Shown: positions 32,577-42,255, counted from the stretch's first letter. The stretch: DNA of 64,000 bases from CAMCXE01 sp036520615 (GCA_036520615.1 DATDJI010000091.1:62001-126000); one strand, 5' to 3'. Notes: generated from the sequence alone by a model not told the origin. A program made the numbers and translations.

Positions 32577-33452
32577 TTATTTCTCCTGCACGGGTAAATA
32601 AATATGGGTTTCACGCTCATGCATAGCTACGGCGGGAAAAAACGTTATGCGCTCAAAAAACAATGGCGCATCGCGCAGCTCATAAGGGTTTGCTACGAGC
32701 CAATCGCAGTAAAAATAGTCAACTGCAAGGTCCAGGCCCTCATCATCTCCTTGATAAATAATACGTGCACATAAACCAGCGAGAATTTCCCCCCGTTGCA
32801 TTTGGTCGTATTCAAGTGCGACTGAATGTTGTAATTCAACCGCTAAATCCAGCCGAAAATCATCTTTAGGTTCTATATCAATGGGTGTATAGACGATATT
32901 AAATGTGCGTGCCTTATGTGGCGGTAAACCGCGCCGTTTACGCCAGTCAATAAATGCAGAAAGGCTATTGCCCATCTGTTCTGGCGCACCGCGATGGGGT
33001 AACACGGCTAGAGGAATGTACGGCACGTTTACAAGATCGACTGGGTAATGAAGGGTATTTTTTTTCATCACGGTGCCTTTTATTGCAGATAATTGTGTGT
33101 TGATAGTGTGAATAAATTCCCACGGTGGCTGCTTGCGAAATAAACTGGGCGAGAGCCCGCTCCAGATTTTAAACGCCCGCGAGAATACCTCAGCGTGGCT
33201 AAAACCTATTGCCAAACCAATTTCAGTAATTGAAATATTCTTGCGAAACGCTAATAAATAAGCCGCATGTTTGAAGCGTACGATTTTTATATAGCCTGCC
33301 AAATTAATACCAAAATACGCATTAAATTGCCGATGAAAATGAAAGGGCGAAAAATTCGCAATTGGACATAGCTGTTGAATGCTCAAAGTTTCTGCTAAAT
33401 GATTATCGATATAATTTAATAATCGGCTCCAGCGCATCGCAGTGTCTGTCAC
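32577..33452 (-). CDS. AraC-family regulator with GyrI-like effector domain
   Basis: A 291-residue regulator. The AraC/XylS double helix-turn-helix is N-terminal (residues 8-110: LNYIDNHLAETLSIQQLC, FSPFHFHRQFNAYFGINLAGYI, GLAIGFSHAEVFSRAFKIWSG). The C-terminal half (about 130-290) is the GyrI-like/AraC effector domain, which in relatives such as Rob, SoxS-linked and BmrR-type proteins binds hydrophobic small molecules. This order is typical of that class. It converges with leuA, only 29 bases away, and its own upstream region is shared with the GH43 lipoprotein gene. The target genes are unknown. Confidence 0.88.
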   Translation of the reverse strand: MTDTAMRWSRLLNYIDNHLAETLSIQQLCPIANFSPFHFHRQFNAYFGINLAGYIKIVRFKHAAYLLAFRKNISITEIGLAIGFSHAEVFSRAFKIWSGLSPSLFRKQPPWEFIHTINTQLSAIKGTVMKKNTLHYPVDLVNVPYIPLAVLPHRGAPEQMGNSLSAFIDWRKRRGLPPHKARTFNIVYTPIDIEPKDDFRLDLAVELQHSVALEYDQMQRGEILAGLCARIIYQGDDEGLDLAVDYFYCDWLVANPYELRDAPLFFERITFFPAVAMHERETHIYLPVQEK

Positions 33453-33597
33453 AAAAATTTATTCCTGTTATTAATTAGTATCGAGGTGATTTTACAAAAA
33501 GCTTTTGCGTAGAGGAATTATTCGGGCGGTAAGCTAAAGAGCTTTGTATCTCGCCGCAGATAAACAGATTAAAACATCACCTGGATTAATACTTGAT

Positions 33598-33629
33598 CTA
33601 TCTTGCGCACTTAAGCATGCGCGAGATAG
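33598..33629 (+). terminator. Stem-loop with T-tract upstream of the GH43 gene
   Basis: CTATCTTGCGC (33598-33608) pairs with GCGCGAGATAG (33619-33629) over 11 bp, with one G-U pair and a 10-base loop, followed by TTTTATC. It reads like an intrinsic terminator on the plus strand, but no rightward gene ends before it. It could act as an attenuator in the GH43 leader, a remnant, or a palindromic operator between the divergent genes. Confidence 0.5.
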
Positions 33630-33750
33630 TTTTATCGCCCGTTGCTAGATAGAAATGCCTATGCTTATTGCCGGTTATTCGATCACTGTCACAGACGCCA
33701 CCATTGGTGACTGGGCACTATGGCGGGCTTGAACCTCCAGGAGCCCTGCC

Positions 33751-35373
33751 ATGAGCCGAATTGCCGTTTACCTAATTATTATTTTGGCTGCGTTAGCCAA
33801 CACCGCCTGCAGCGGGCCAGAAGATGTAGACGGCGCGTCGTCCAGCTCATCCTCCTCTAGTTCATCATCGGGTAAGGCGAGTAGCTCCAGCTCATCGTCG
33901 AGTTCTTCATCCTCCGGACGCACCAGCAGCTCCAGTTCGTCATCCAGTTCCTCATCCTCATCTAGTTCTTCATCAAGCAGCTCATCCAGTTCAGGCAATC
34001 TTGAGCCATGGATGAATGCCGGTGGCGCTAATTTTAATCCGGCTGTGTTGGAAAGCGGCATTACAATGAAGGATACCCATGGCGATGTATTACACGCCCA
34101 CGGTGGCGGCATTATTAAAGTGGACAATTTTTATTATTGGTATGGTGAAAATCGCTACGATAACCAGGTATTTAAAAGTGTGCGCTTATATCGCTCACGC
34201 AATTTACAGAACTGGGAATTTGTCAAAGATATTTTAAATGATCGCTCGGATGCAGATTTAAACAGTGCCAAAATTGAGCGCCCAAAAATTATCTATAACC
34301 GCCGCACACAGCAATTTGTTATGTGGATGCACAAAGAAGGCAGTGATAATTATGGCCAAGCCCGTGCAGCCGTAGCCGTAGCCGATAAAATAGACGGTGA
34401 TTACACCTACCGCGGTAGTTTTCGGCCGATGAATTTTATGTCGCGAGATTGTACGGCATTTGTTGACGACGATGGCTCAGCGTATTTTTTATCTGCCGCC
34501 AACGAAAATGCAGATTTACATCTGTATAAATTAACCGACGATTACACCGCCATTAGCTCATTAGTGCAAAAAATTTGGGTGGGCCAAAAACGCGAAGCGC
34601 CCGCGCTAATAAAGCGTAATGGGGTGTATTTTATTTTAAGCTCCACAACCTCCGGTTGGGATCCAAACCAAGCGCGCTATGGCACGGCGACAAATTTAAG
34701 TGGCACCTGGAGCGGCTTGCAAAATATTGGCAACGGCACAACGTTTGATTCACAACCGATGTATGTTTTGCCTATTGAAGGCACACAAATCCGCTCCTAT
34801 TTATATATAGGTGATCGCTGGATGGATCCTAATTACCAGGATTCTAAATATGTTTGGCTGCCATTGACGTTTCCCACTAATAATTCGATAGCGTTAAATT
34901 GGTCTACGCGTATAGCTGTAGATACTAGTACCGGTGCTTTAGTAGGCAGTGGTTTGGAAGAGGTAAATCTTAAGTCAGTAAATAGCGGAAAATGTATAGA
35001 TGTGGCGTCGGGAAGCATGGAGGATCGCGCCAATATTATGCAATACACATGCAGCGCTGATTACAATCAAAAATGGCGTTTGCGTGAAGTTAGCGCCGGG
35101 GAATTTCAAATTAAAGCGCTACACAGTAGCCGCTGTATGGATGTGGCTTCAGGATCCAGCGAGGACGGCGCGAATATTTTGCAATATGCCTGTAGCAATG
35201 CGGATAACCAACGCTGGCGCAAACAAATAGCTGCAGATGGATCATTTTCACTGGTGTCAAAACACAGTGGTAAATGCGCGGACGTAGCCGACTGGAGTAC
35301 AGAAAACAGCGGTAATATTCGTTTATGGACTTGCTCAGGCCGGGAGAATCAGCGCTGGATCGAAGTAAAATAG
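33751..35373 (+). CDS. GH43-like glycosidase lipoprotein with poly-Ser linker and CBM13
   Basis: A secreted enzyme for plant or microbial polysaccharide. The 540 residues read: lipoprotein signal with lipobox NTAC (Cys20), Ser-rich linker (about 30-81), GH43-type five-bladed propeller (about 85-400), then a ricin-type trefoil CBM13 (about 408-540) with three QxW motifs (NQKW, NQRW, NQRW). In the catalytic domain HAHGGG (His115-Gly120) replaces the DPxI motif holding the usual base. Glu176 (KIERPK) and Glu282 (KREAPA) match the modulator and general acid. This pattern resembles the exo-beta-1,3-galactanase-like subfamilies of GH43 that lack the canonical Asp base. The substrate is inferred. 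Confidence 0.82.
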   Translation: MSRIAVYLIIILAALANTACSGPEDVDGASSSSSSSSSSSGKASSSSSSSSSSSSGRTSSSSSSSSSSSSSSSSSSSSSSSGNLEPWMNAGGANFNPAVLESGITMKDTHGDVLHAHGGGIIKVDNFYYWYGENRYDNQVFKSVRLYRSRNLQNWEFVKDILNDRSDADLNSAKIERPKIIYNRRTQQFVMWMHKEGSDNYGQARAAVAVADKIDGDYTYRGSFRPMNFMSRDCTAFVDDDGSAYFLSAANENADLHLYKLTDDYTAISSLVQKIWVGQKREAPALIKRNGVYFILSSTTSGWDPNQARYGTATNLSGTWSGLQNIGNGTTFDSQPMYVLPIEGTQIRSYLYIGDRWMDPNYQDSKYVWLPLTFPTNNSIALNWSTRIAVDTSTGALVGSGLEEVNLKSVNSGKCIDVASGSMEDRANIMQYTCSADYNQKWRLREVSAGEFQIKALHSSRCMDVASGSSEDGANILQYACSNADNQRWRKQIAADGSFSLVSKHSGKCADVADWSTENSGNIRLWTCSGRENQRWIEVK

Positions 35374-35550
35374 GAGGGAGAATTTATTTGATCTGCCCTT
35401 AATTAAAAACCCCCTGGTGCGTTTCAGCCCCAACGGGTTTTAGGTATTTAAATTCCTTAAATTTGCTCCTTGAATTAAATCCTGTTTAAAGGCCGCATCC
35501 TTGCGGCTATTATCCTTTTGATGTCCTAGTTAAGTCGAATCGAGCGGAGG

Positions 35551-36501
35551 TTATTCAAATCCTCTAGTGATCGTGGTGGGTTTTACGTTTTCGTTGCGTT
35601 TAATTAAATCGACAGCAACCTGCTCAGTTTGGCGAAGATTTAGCGCTTCTGGAGCGTTAATCATCGCCGGAACCACGCTGACATAATTAAAAGTGTCGCC
35701 AAGCTCGTGATTCACTACGCGAGTTTCAAATGCGTAAACCGGTTGAAGATAAGTGCCGTTGTTGTCGTAGTAAGCAATTTTGGTTTGCAAAATTTCAAGG
35801 TCTGATGTGCTGCCGAATTCTTTGCTCATTTGTGCAAGGGCAAGGCGCTTGGCTTCATCGATAGAATAGGTTTCAGTTGCAGCAATTCTTTTGCTGCCGG
35901 CCAGTTCTCGCCAGTGGCGAACAACGCCCACCACTTCGCCTTTGTTACCAATATTAACTACCATTTTTGAGCCTGGGCCAATGACCGGCACTTCATTTAT
36001 TTTGCGAGCAAAATTTACCGTCACTAATTTATCAATGACTGGGCCGGGTTTATCGCCGATCATTGAAGAGGCGCGTAGACCGCCAATATGGGCAACGGTT
36101 AATTCTCTCTCATTGCCAGGCTGCAGTGCATTAGCGGCTAAAAATGTTTGCGCGAGTTTTACCGCTTCGTCGGAGCTAGGTAATGATGGTGCAAAATCGC
36201 CCAAATAGGCTGAAAAATTGCGTTGAAAACGCAGGTCCCCAGTCGCTAAGTTTTGCTCAAACGTCGTGTTGACATCTCTGGTGGATACATAACGCACAGT
36301 ATTGTCATCATCAGCTTTAACTGCTGTTGGTGTCTCACCGATAAACTGTTTCATGCTAGTTAAAGTGCTATCAACAGATTTAACTGGCGTGCGATTAAAT
36401 TGGTACAAAACTAAATTATCTGGGCCTGCGGCTAAAAGAGATTGTGCGCTCAAACTTGAGCCAACTAAAATAAAAGCCTGTACTAAAGAAGTGATTTTCA
36501 T
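35551..36501 (-). CDS. Secreted protein, possible propeptide/PepSY-like partner of the caspase-like protein
   Basis: I do not recognise the family with certainty. The start is ATG 36499-36501 with AGGA upstream, giving 316 residues, a signal peptide (1-25, SLLAA/GP) and a body of two halves. The central part (about 95-230) has the flow of FTP/PepSY propeptide domains: EAVKLAQTFLAANALQ, VNFARKINEVPVIGPGSK, IGNKGEVVGVVRHWREL and SIDEAKRLALAQM. Such domains chaperone and inhibit secreted proteases. It follows the DUF6345 caspase-like gene by 48 bases in the same direction, so it may be its separate inhibitor or folding partner. No catalytic motif is seen. Confidence 0.55.
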   Translation of the reverse strand: MKITSLVQAFILVGSSLSAQSLLAAGPDNLVLYQFNRTPVKSVDSTLTSMKQFIGETPTAVKADDDNTVRYVSTRDVNTTFEQNLATGDLRFQRNFSAYLGDFAPSLPSSDEAVKLAQTFLAANALQPGNERELTVAHIGGLRASSMIGDKPGPVIDKLVTVNFARKINEVPVIGPGSKMVVNIGNKGEVVGVVRHWRELAGSKRIAATETYSIDEAKRLALAQMSKEFGSTSDLEILQTKIAYYDNNGTYLQPVYAFETRVVNHELGDTFNYVSVVPAMINAPEALNLRQTEQVAVDLIKRNENVKPTTITRGFE

Positions 36502-36549
36502 GTGAAGTTTCCTGTTCATCAAATTAGGTTAAAAAGGTTTAATTAAAAA

Positions 36550-37311
36550 TTAATACTGCCACCAGGTTTTCATGCCGTTAGTACCGCCAGCAGGGTCAGC
36601 GCCGTAGCTGCCTAAGCGATCATTTTCTGTCGAGCCATACATAATGGCGCTGGCAAGGCCTGGGTAGGGTGAGCCGTCGGAATTAGTAGGGTTAAAAATC
36701 CAGTAGCGCTCTTCATTTACTGCTGCAAACCAGGATTGCCATACACCACCGTTAGCTTTTAATTTATGTGCATAATTATTGGGAATTCCGTTATCGGAAT
36801 TGCTCAGCGTATGAAATCCCACTAACTGGTGTAGGCCGCGAAACATATTGCTGTATGGGCTTGCCCAATTAGAGGTTTCAGGGCGGGTGGTAACTGTGTA
36901 GCAGGATTCAATTATCATAAATTCTAAATCGCCACCAGTAGCTAAATCACCGTAAGCGGGTACGTTGCGTAAATCGACACCTTGGCTTAGGCTTTTGTTT
37001 GTTTGAATATAATAATCGCTACCGTGGCCTGCTATATAAGCGAGGTCCATTTTATCTACATAATTCTGATGCGATGTGGTCATCATGTAGGGCTGGTTAA
37101 AATAATATTGGGTATTTAAATAACGGTTTGACCCAACAGTTTGCCAGCTTTGAAAGTTCTTTACGAAATTCCAAACATTGCGCACAAAGCGATCTTCTGC
37201 TTTATCAACATAGCCACCGATTTCTCGATCAGCTGCAACTGCGTTTAGTGAAGATAGAGCGATGCCTGCAAGGCAAAGTCCTTTAATCATTTTTTGTTTA
37301 TTAATTAACAT
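36550..37311 (-). CDS. DUF6345-type secreted protein with caspase-like His/Cys dyad
   Basis: A 253-residue exported protein, ATG 37309-37311 with GGAGA six bases upstream (a TTG 12 bases earlier is less good). The signal peptide covers about 1-27 (AVAA/DR). The core resembles clan CD peptidases (caspase, gingipain, C25 type): a hydrophobic strand ending in His, AYIAGHGSD (His96), then FMIIESCYTV (Cys137), followed by MFRGLHQLVGFHTLSN. The N-terminal part is aromatic-rich (NVWNFVKNFQSW). Related proteins are annotated only as DUF6345. Peptidase activity is inferred from the His-Gly and strand-Cys pattern. It probably forms an operon with the gene at 35551. Confidence 0.68.
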   Translation of the reverse strand: MLINKQKMIKGLCLAGIALSSLNAVAADREIGGYVDKAEDRFVRNVWNFVKNFQSWQTVGSNRYLNTQYYFNQPYMMTTSHQNYVDKMDLAYIAGHGSDYYIQTNKSLSQGVDLRNVPAYGDLATGGDLEFMIIESCYTVTTRPETSNWASPYSNMFRGLHQLVGFHTLSNSDNGIPNNYAHKLKANGGVWQSWFAAVNEERYWIFNPTNSDGSPYPGLASAIMYGSTENDRLGSYGADPAGGTNGMKTWWQY

Positions 37312-37813
37312 AGTATTCTCCAATGTGGGTTATTGAAGGCAGTGTGTTGAATAACTCCTTGCCTTTGTATCCTTCTGATGCCGCTTGTTATCTGCTCCTG
37401 TCCCGAGTGGTTACTGTGTCCTTGTCGATTACAAGTGGCGCCGAAGTGGGAGTTACTTTACGCTCAGGTAGCTTGCACGGCAGTGACTATTTCCGCTTTG
37501 GATTTGTGATTTTTTACCGTCAGTCTATTTAGGGCGAGGCTACGTAAGGCCAGGTATATAAGAGCGTCGTGGAGGGAGGGAACTCATAACAGCGGTAGCT
37601 AATAGATATAGGTGTGATCTGAGAGCACTTTACTTGCGTCTTTATTCGAAAAGCAGGAGAGATAATTGATTTGCGAGTAACAGTTTAATAGCTGTGGTGC
37701 AGGCGCAATTTAACCGCGTTGTAATTTCGTAAATTAACAAAAAGGCCGTGGCTTTTAAAAGCTGGATTTATAAAAGAATGCGATCTGTGCAGCGTGTGAC
37801 TGTAAAAATCCTA
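37312..37813. other. Intergenic region without a recognised gene
   Basis: About 500 bases between the DUF6345 gene start and the chemoreceptor gene end. A short rightward frame (37323-37532) has no domain and poor context. The promoter of the leftward DUF6345 operon should lie here. No strong hairpin seen. Confidence 0.4.
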
Positions 37814-39367
37814 TTATGGGCGTATAAAGCCAATTCTAAAGCCGCCCCAGTGGCGGCCTTGCACAAATATAGGTACGGATAAGTCATGAATAATTTCATT
37901 CGTGTCGCGTTTATACGTCTGTAAAAGCATCGGCAATGTGTTGGCGCCACAGCGCTGGCCGGTACGGTCTTTAAAAATCCGTTTCGTGCGATTATTAATT
38001 AAATCTACTGCGTAAGTGCCGGTTAAGGGCTGGCTGTATTTTTTATTGTGCGTGGGAAAATAGCCTAGTCGATCAACAGCGCCGGCAAATAAAACCAAAC
38101 TGTGCCGTGCCAGGATCGGCTCTTGAATTGCCGGTAAATGCTCGTCAGTAAAGCGATCAAAACTCGTATGGTATTTTTGTGGATTGGTATTGCTAATAGG
38201 CTCATAGTGTTCTGAAAACAGCGCAGATTGAGTAATGCGTCCATCGCTAATAGCCTGCTCAAATAAGCTTTGGATACTTTGAGCTGCTTGCTGCGCTTCA
38301 CGCAGTATCGGCATATAAAATAATTCTACCGATTGTTTTGATAGGCCAAAATAAATAGCTTCAGTTTCCACCGATACGTTTAACGATCGCTCGCCGATAG
38401 ATTTGGTTCTATCTTCAATCGAAACAAAGGATTGATTAATGACGCTGATGGACTGACTGATTCTGCTGCTGGTAATTTCTATACCACCACAGGCGTTTTC
38501 AATTTGCTGCAGAGCGGATGACGAATGACTAATATCGCTATTAACCTCGTTAAATCCAGAAGCTACTTGATTTAATTCATCCTTTACCAACACGCTTGAC
38601 TGCTGTAACTGTGCCATCGAACCAGACGCTTTTTGGCTAAGGTCTCTTATTCCGGCCAGCATTTTGCCAATATCAGCCGTAGCCTCTGCCGTTTTACCTG
38701 CTAAGGCGCGCACCTCGTCAGCAACTACGGCAAAACCACGGCCTTGTTCTCCGGCACGGGCCGCTTCGATGGCTGCATTTAATGCTAATAAATTCGTCTG
38801 CCCGGCAAGGTTATTAATTACTTCTGTAATACGCTGGATATTATCTGCGCTGCTGCGTAACTGCGCGAGTTGATCCGCAGCTATGCCTACGGAGCTTGCC
38901 AATTGATTAATATTTCCCACGCTGCTTTGCAAGCGGCTATCCGCCACATGACAGGCATTCGCAGTTTGATTAATAGTTTTACTAATAGCCTGTAAATTAT
39001 TGCTTACTTGGCTGCTCGCTTCGGCTAAATCGCGGCTGGCATCGACAATTTGGCTGCACTCATTACCGCTGTGTTTAATATCGCTAACTAATCCGTCGAT
39101 AAAAAAAGATACTTCTGCCGCACCCGTCGCCATTCTGGACGTGGCGTGGGCAATGTCGGTAAGCACTGCGGCGTCGACATTACTTAGTTGAGCGTCAGCT
39201 TTTATATATTCACCCTGCCCGCTGGCGGTAAATAACGCCCAACCCACCAGGCTGCAACTGACCAATACAATAATAGCCCAAGGTGGTGCTGCAAACATTG
39301 CGAGCAAAATTTGCAGAAATACTAGAACACTCCAGGCGATAATTGTTTTAAGAGGTATGCGCGGCAT
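37814..39367 (-). CDS. Methyl-accepting chemotaxis protein with C-terminal sensor domain
   Basis: A 517-residue receptor. Two adjacent hydrophobic segments (about 8-50) lie at the N terminus with almost no periplasmic loop and no HAMP. The signalling coiled coil follows, with the hairpin tip ITEVINNLAGQTNLLALNAA and the conserved EAARAGEQGRGFAVVADEVR. The last roughly 150 residues (from ELFYMPILREAQQA) form a cytoplasmic Cache-like domain ending IIHDLSVPIFVQGRHWGGFRIGF. The sensor is therefore behind the signalling domain and should read a cytosolic or membrane signal. I prefer ATG 39365-39367 (MPRIPL); a GTG at 39415 could add 16 residues. No chemotaxis genes are adjacent. Confidence 0.85.
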   Translation of the reverse strand: MPRIPLKTIIAWSVLVFLQILLAMFAAPPWAIIVLVSCSLVGWALFTASGQGEYIKADAQLSNVDAAVLTDIAHATSRMATGAAEVSFFIDGLVSDIKHSGNECSQIVDASRDLAEASSQVSNNLQAISKTINQTANACHVADSRLQSSVGNINQLASSVGIAADQLAQLRSSADNIQRITEVINNLAGQTNLLALNAAIEAARAGEQGRGFAVVADEVRALAGKTAEATADIGKMLAGIRDLSQKASGSMAQLQQSSVLVKDELNQVASGFNEVNSDISHSSSALQQIENACGGIEITSSRISQSISVINQSFVSIEDRTKSIGERSLNVSVETEAIYFGLSKQSVELFYMPILREAQQAAQSIQSLFEQAISDGRITQSALFSEHYEPISNTNPQKYHTSFDRFTDEHLPAIQEPILARHSLVLFAGAVDRLGYFPTHNKKYSQPLTGTYAVDLINNRTKRIFKDRTGQRCGANTLPMLLQTYKRDTNEIIHDLSVPIFVQGRHWGGFRIGFIRP

Positions 39368-39693
39368 GGGGTAGGCTGGCCTTAATAGTTGTTTTATAAG
39401 TATGAATATATACACGGCGCCCTGTAATTATGTCTCTAGGTAAATCGTCTGAGCCACAACTTGTTTCAATATTGGAAGTAGGGCGCATCTATGCAGTAGC
39501 TGTGTGGGAGCGTCTTTGGAGTATAGCAGCGAGGTTTAAATCTTCCCGCAATTCGCGCCATGGGTAATTGATTCGGTTTTCTTCGCAAGCGATCCTTCAG
39601 TAATTCCGCTTTTGCATAAAGAAATGGTTGCTGAACAATCAGCAGTAACCAACGAGGTAATTTTGGTAATGCGGTGGTTTTATAAAAAGTAAT
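39368..39693. other. Intergenic region without a recognised gene
   Basis: About 326 bases between the chemoreceptor start and the mprF stop (both leftward). No coding frame, hairpin or repeat of note. Confidence 0.4.
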
Positions 39694-42255
39694 TTATTCG
39701 ACGGCGTTTTCGTTTGATTGTTTAGGCGTGCCGGAGATAAGCGCCACTAAGCTGATAAGCACTTTGGGTAGATGCAAGCTTGAGGGCACGGCTAAATAAC
39801 GTGGCTCCCAATTCGGAGCGAATTTTTCTTTATAGGCGCGTAAACCAACAAAACCATAAAATTCGCTGCCAAACCTATAAATATAGGTGCCCACTTTGTG
39901 CCATAAGGATGCTAAGCGATCGTTATCCAAGCCAGATAGCGGTGCCATACCTAAATTAAATGCACTATAGCCTTGATCTTTGGCCCAAAAAATTACACAT
40001 AACGTTAAGTATTCCATTACTGATTTGGGTGCCTGCGGATGGTAGCGCATCAAATCAATGGACATTTCCGCAGTGTTATCCGGTTTTAAAATATTCATAA
40101 ATGCCACGATGCGCTCGTCTTTGCGCACTATGGCTGTATCGCAACAGGATAAATAATTGTAATCGCAGCGGCCGAGGGAAAAGCGTTTTTCTTTAGCATG
40201 TTTCTCCGCTAGCCATGCATTCGACACCTCGGTAATTGCAGGCCATATTGCACCGAATTCCTCCGCAGGAATAACTTCAAAATGCCAGCCTTCGCGGGGC
40301 ATTTTATTCATCAAATTGCGCATAGATGCGCGCGCGGCGCCTTGCGTATGAAACGAAGCTAAATCAATTTTTGCCTCCTCGCCGAGTTTGACTAAGTGTA
40401 AACCCATGTCGATGTATAACGGCAAGTGACTGGTTGTGATGCGATAAAACACAATTTTAGCGCCGACTTTATCCGCGGCCTGACGAAATAGTGAAAGCAG
40501 AGCTGGAAATTCAACGGCATCCCCGCAGGGATCGCTCATGGCGTACCAATAAGTTGCCGTGGGTATATAGGCGATAAAAGCTCGCTGGTTGGTGGACCAA
40601 AAATAAAATTTATCCCCGGTTAAAGCGAGAAAGTGATCTGAATTGCATGATTGCTGCACGAGTAACTGTGCATTTAATAATTCCTCCTCGGTCGCTAAGG
40701 GCGCAGCATAGGATTTTTTTTGCGTAAAAAACCAGATGGCAGCGCAGAGCCCAATTATTATTAGTAATAACTGCGCGCGCAAAAAGCGCGAGGCGTGGCT
40801 GTCCAATTCAAATTGCCACCAGAGTTCATGGCTGTAATTCACCTCTTGGTAGCAAAAAAAGCCTACCCAAACGGAAAATCCAACTATCACTGCGATGAGT
40901 ATCCACCAGTGGCGATTAAGCAGATGAATATTTAGTGCGGAATCGCGATAAAAATGGTGTTTGCTGGGAATTAACAGCGCAAGTACCGCCGCTAGCGCAA
41001 GAGCTTCCTCATAATCAATGCCTTTGAATAATGAGGCTAAAATCCCTAAGCATAATAGGTATACGGTTATATAGTAGGCTGAGCGAATACGCAGGCTGAC
41101 AGCGCGGGCTAAAAATAATAAAACCAGGCCTACGATGCTACCGATTAAATGCGACAGTTCAATAAATGGTAAACCAATAAAATCCATTAACACTTCTAGG
41201 CGATCATCCATGGCGCTGGTATTGCCGGACACTAAAAGGATCAGCCCGGACATTAACAGCAATAACGAGAGTATTTTTGGAAAACTATAATGCACAATGG
41301 CCAGAGGCATGTGTGCATAACGTAAAAATTGCTGCACACTTTTTCGCGAGGAATAAACGGTACGCCATTCATAAACCAGCAAAAATAGCCCGGACATACA
41401 CAGCGGAATAATGTGGTACATCAATCGATAGCCAATGACAGCGGCGATTAAATGTGCACTGTGGTAATCAACTAATAAAAGCCAATACGCGCCTTCAAAT
41501 ACACCCAGCCCGCCCGGAGTTAACCCTGCAACGCCTGCTGCCAGTGCGGCTAAATAGGCAGATAAATGCAGCATGCTGGGCAGATAATTATCCGGCGTTA
41601 AAAACCACAGCACTGCGCAGGCACAGAGTATATGAGCCATAGCCGCTGCGATTTGGCTTAAATTTAATTGTGATAGACAGTCAAGCCAAACTGCGGGCAG
41701 CCAACTCGGGCGCCATTTGTTCACGCGCAGAGCTATAACGCCCAGCAAACTTGCCATTGCTACACTGGCTGTTGTCACTTGAATTAAATGGGTTGCACAG
41801 AAAAAAGGCTGGCTGTTATACAGTGCAATTAATTGCGCGCCACACCAGAGCGTAATAAATGCGAGAATAAAACTTGCAATATTGTGCAGCTTTAATCGAT
41901 TTATATGTTCGCTGGCATTTGGTAGAGCAGGGTAGAGACGATAGCGTGAGGAATCCCATTGACGCGTTAAGCCGCGTGTATTTTGGCTAAATGTCTCGCC
42001 GATAAAGCCTGCAAAAATAATATCTCTGCGCGTAAGCTGCGGTACGTGCCGCAATATCCAATAGTCGCTCAATAGTGAAAAACCATAGGATAAAATAGTG
42101 AATAATGCGGCGAGTATCCATTGCTGAGGGCTAATCCGGGCAAATTCTTGGTAGATAAAAGAAAGCCCAATCGGATGCCACTGCCAGGCACTAAGGCCCA
42201 CTACGAGAGTACACAATAAAACCGACAGCAGCATAAGCGCTGTTTTTGTTTTCAT
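39694..42255 (-). CDS. mprF: MprF, phosphatidylglycerol lysyltransferase/flippase
   Basis: MprF transfers an aminoacyl group (lysine or alanine) from tRNA to phosphatidylglycerol and flips the product, reducing surface negative charge and protecting against cationic peptides. The 853-residue, full-length protein has an N-terminal flippase part with 13 or so membrane segments (about 1-510), including GVAGLTPGGLGVFEGAYW, then a cytosolic DUF2156/GNAT-like synthase domain (about 530-840) with WYAMSDPCGD, RNLMNKMPREGW and SAFNLGMAPLSGL. Lys versus Ala specificity cannot be read by eye. It stands alone in the leftward direction. Confidence 0.92.
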   Translation of the reverse strand: MKTKTALMLLSVLLCTLVVGLSAWQWHPIGLSFIYQEFARISPQQWILAALFTILSYGFSLLSDYWILRHVPQLTRRDIIFAGFIGETFSQNTRGLTRQWDSSRYRLYPALPNASEHINRLKLHNIASFILAFITLWCGAQLIALYNSQPFFCATHLIQVTTASVAMASLLGVIALRVNKWRPSWLPAVWLDCLSQLNLSQIAAAMAHILCACAVLWFLTPDNYLPSMLHLSAYLAALAAGVAGLTPGGLGVFEGAYWLLLVDYHSAHLIAAVIGYRLMYHIIPLCMSGLFLLVYEWRTVYSSRKSVQQFLRYAHMPLAIVHYSFPKILSLLLLMSGLILLVSGNTSAMDDRLEVLMDFIGLPFIELSHLIGSIVGLVLLFLARAVSLRIRSAYYITVYLLCLGILASLFKGIDYEEALALAAVLALLIPSKHHFYRDSALNIHLLNRHWWILIAVIVGFSVWVGFFCYQEVNYSHELWWQFELDSHASRFLRAQLLLIIIGLCAAIWFFTQKKSYAAPLATEEELLNAQLLVQQSCNSDHFLALTGDKFYFWSTNQRAFIAYIPTATYWYAMSDPCGDAVEFPALLSLFRQAADKVGAKIVFYRITTSHLPLYIDMGLHLVKLGEEAKIDLASFHTQGAARASMRNLMNKMPREGWHFEVIPAEEFGAIWPAITEVSNAWLAEKHAKEKRFSLGRCDYNYLSCCDTAIVRKDERIVAFMNILKPDNTAEMSIDLMRYHPQAPKSVMEYLTLCVIFWAKDQGYSAFNLGMAPLSGLDNDRLASLWHKVGTYIYRFGSEFYGFVGLRAYKEKFAPNWEPRYLAVPSSLHLPKVLISLVALISGTPKQSNENAVE

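Noticed and set aside
33768..34127. Leftward open frame rich in Glu, Asp and Leu
   Set aside because: Same artefact: complement of the poly-Ser linker in the GH43 lipoprotein gene.
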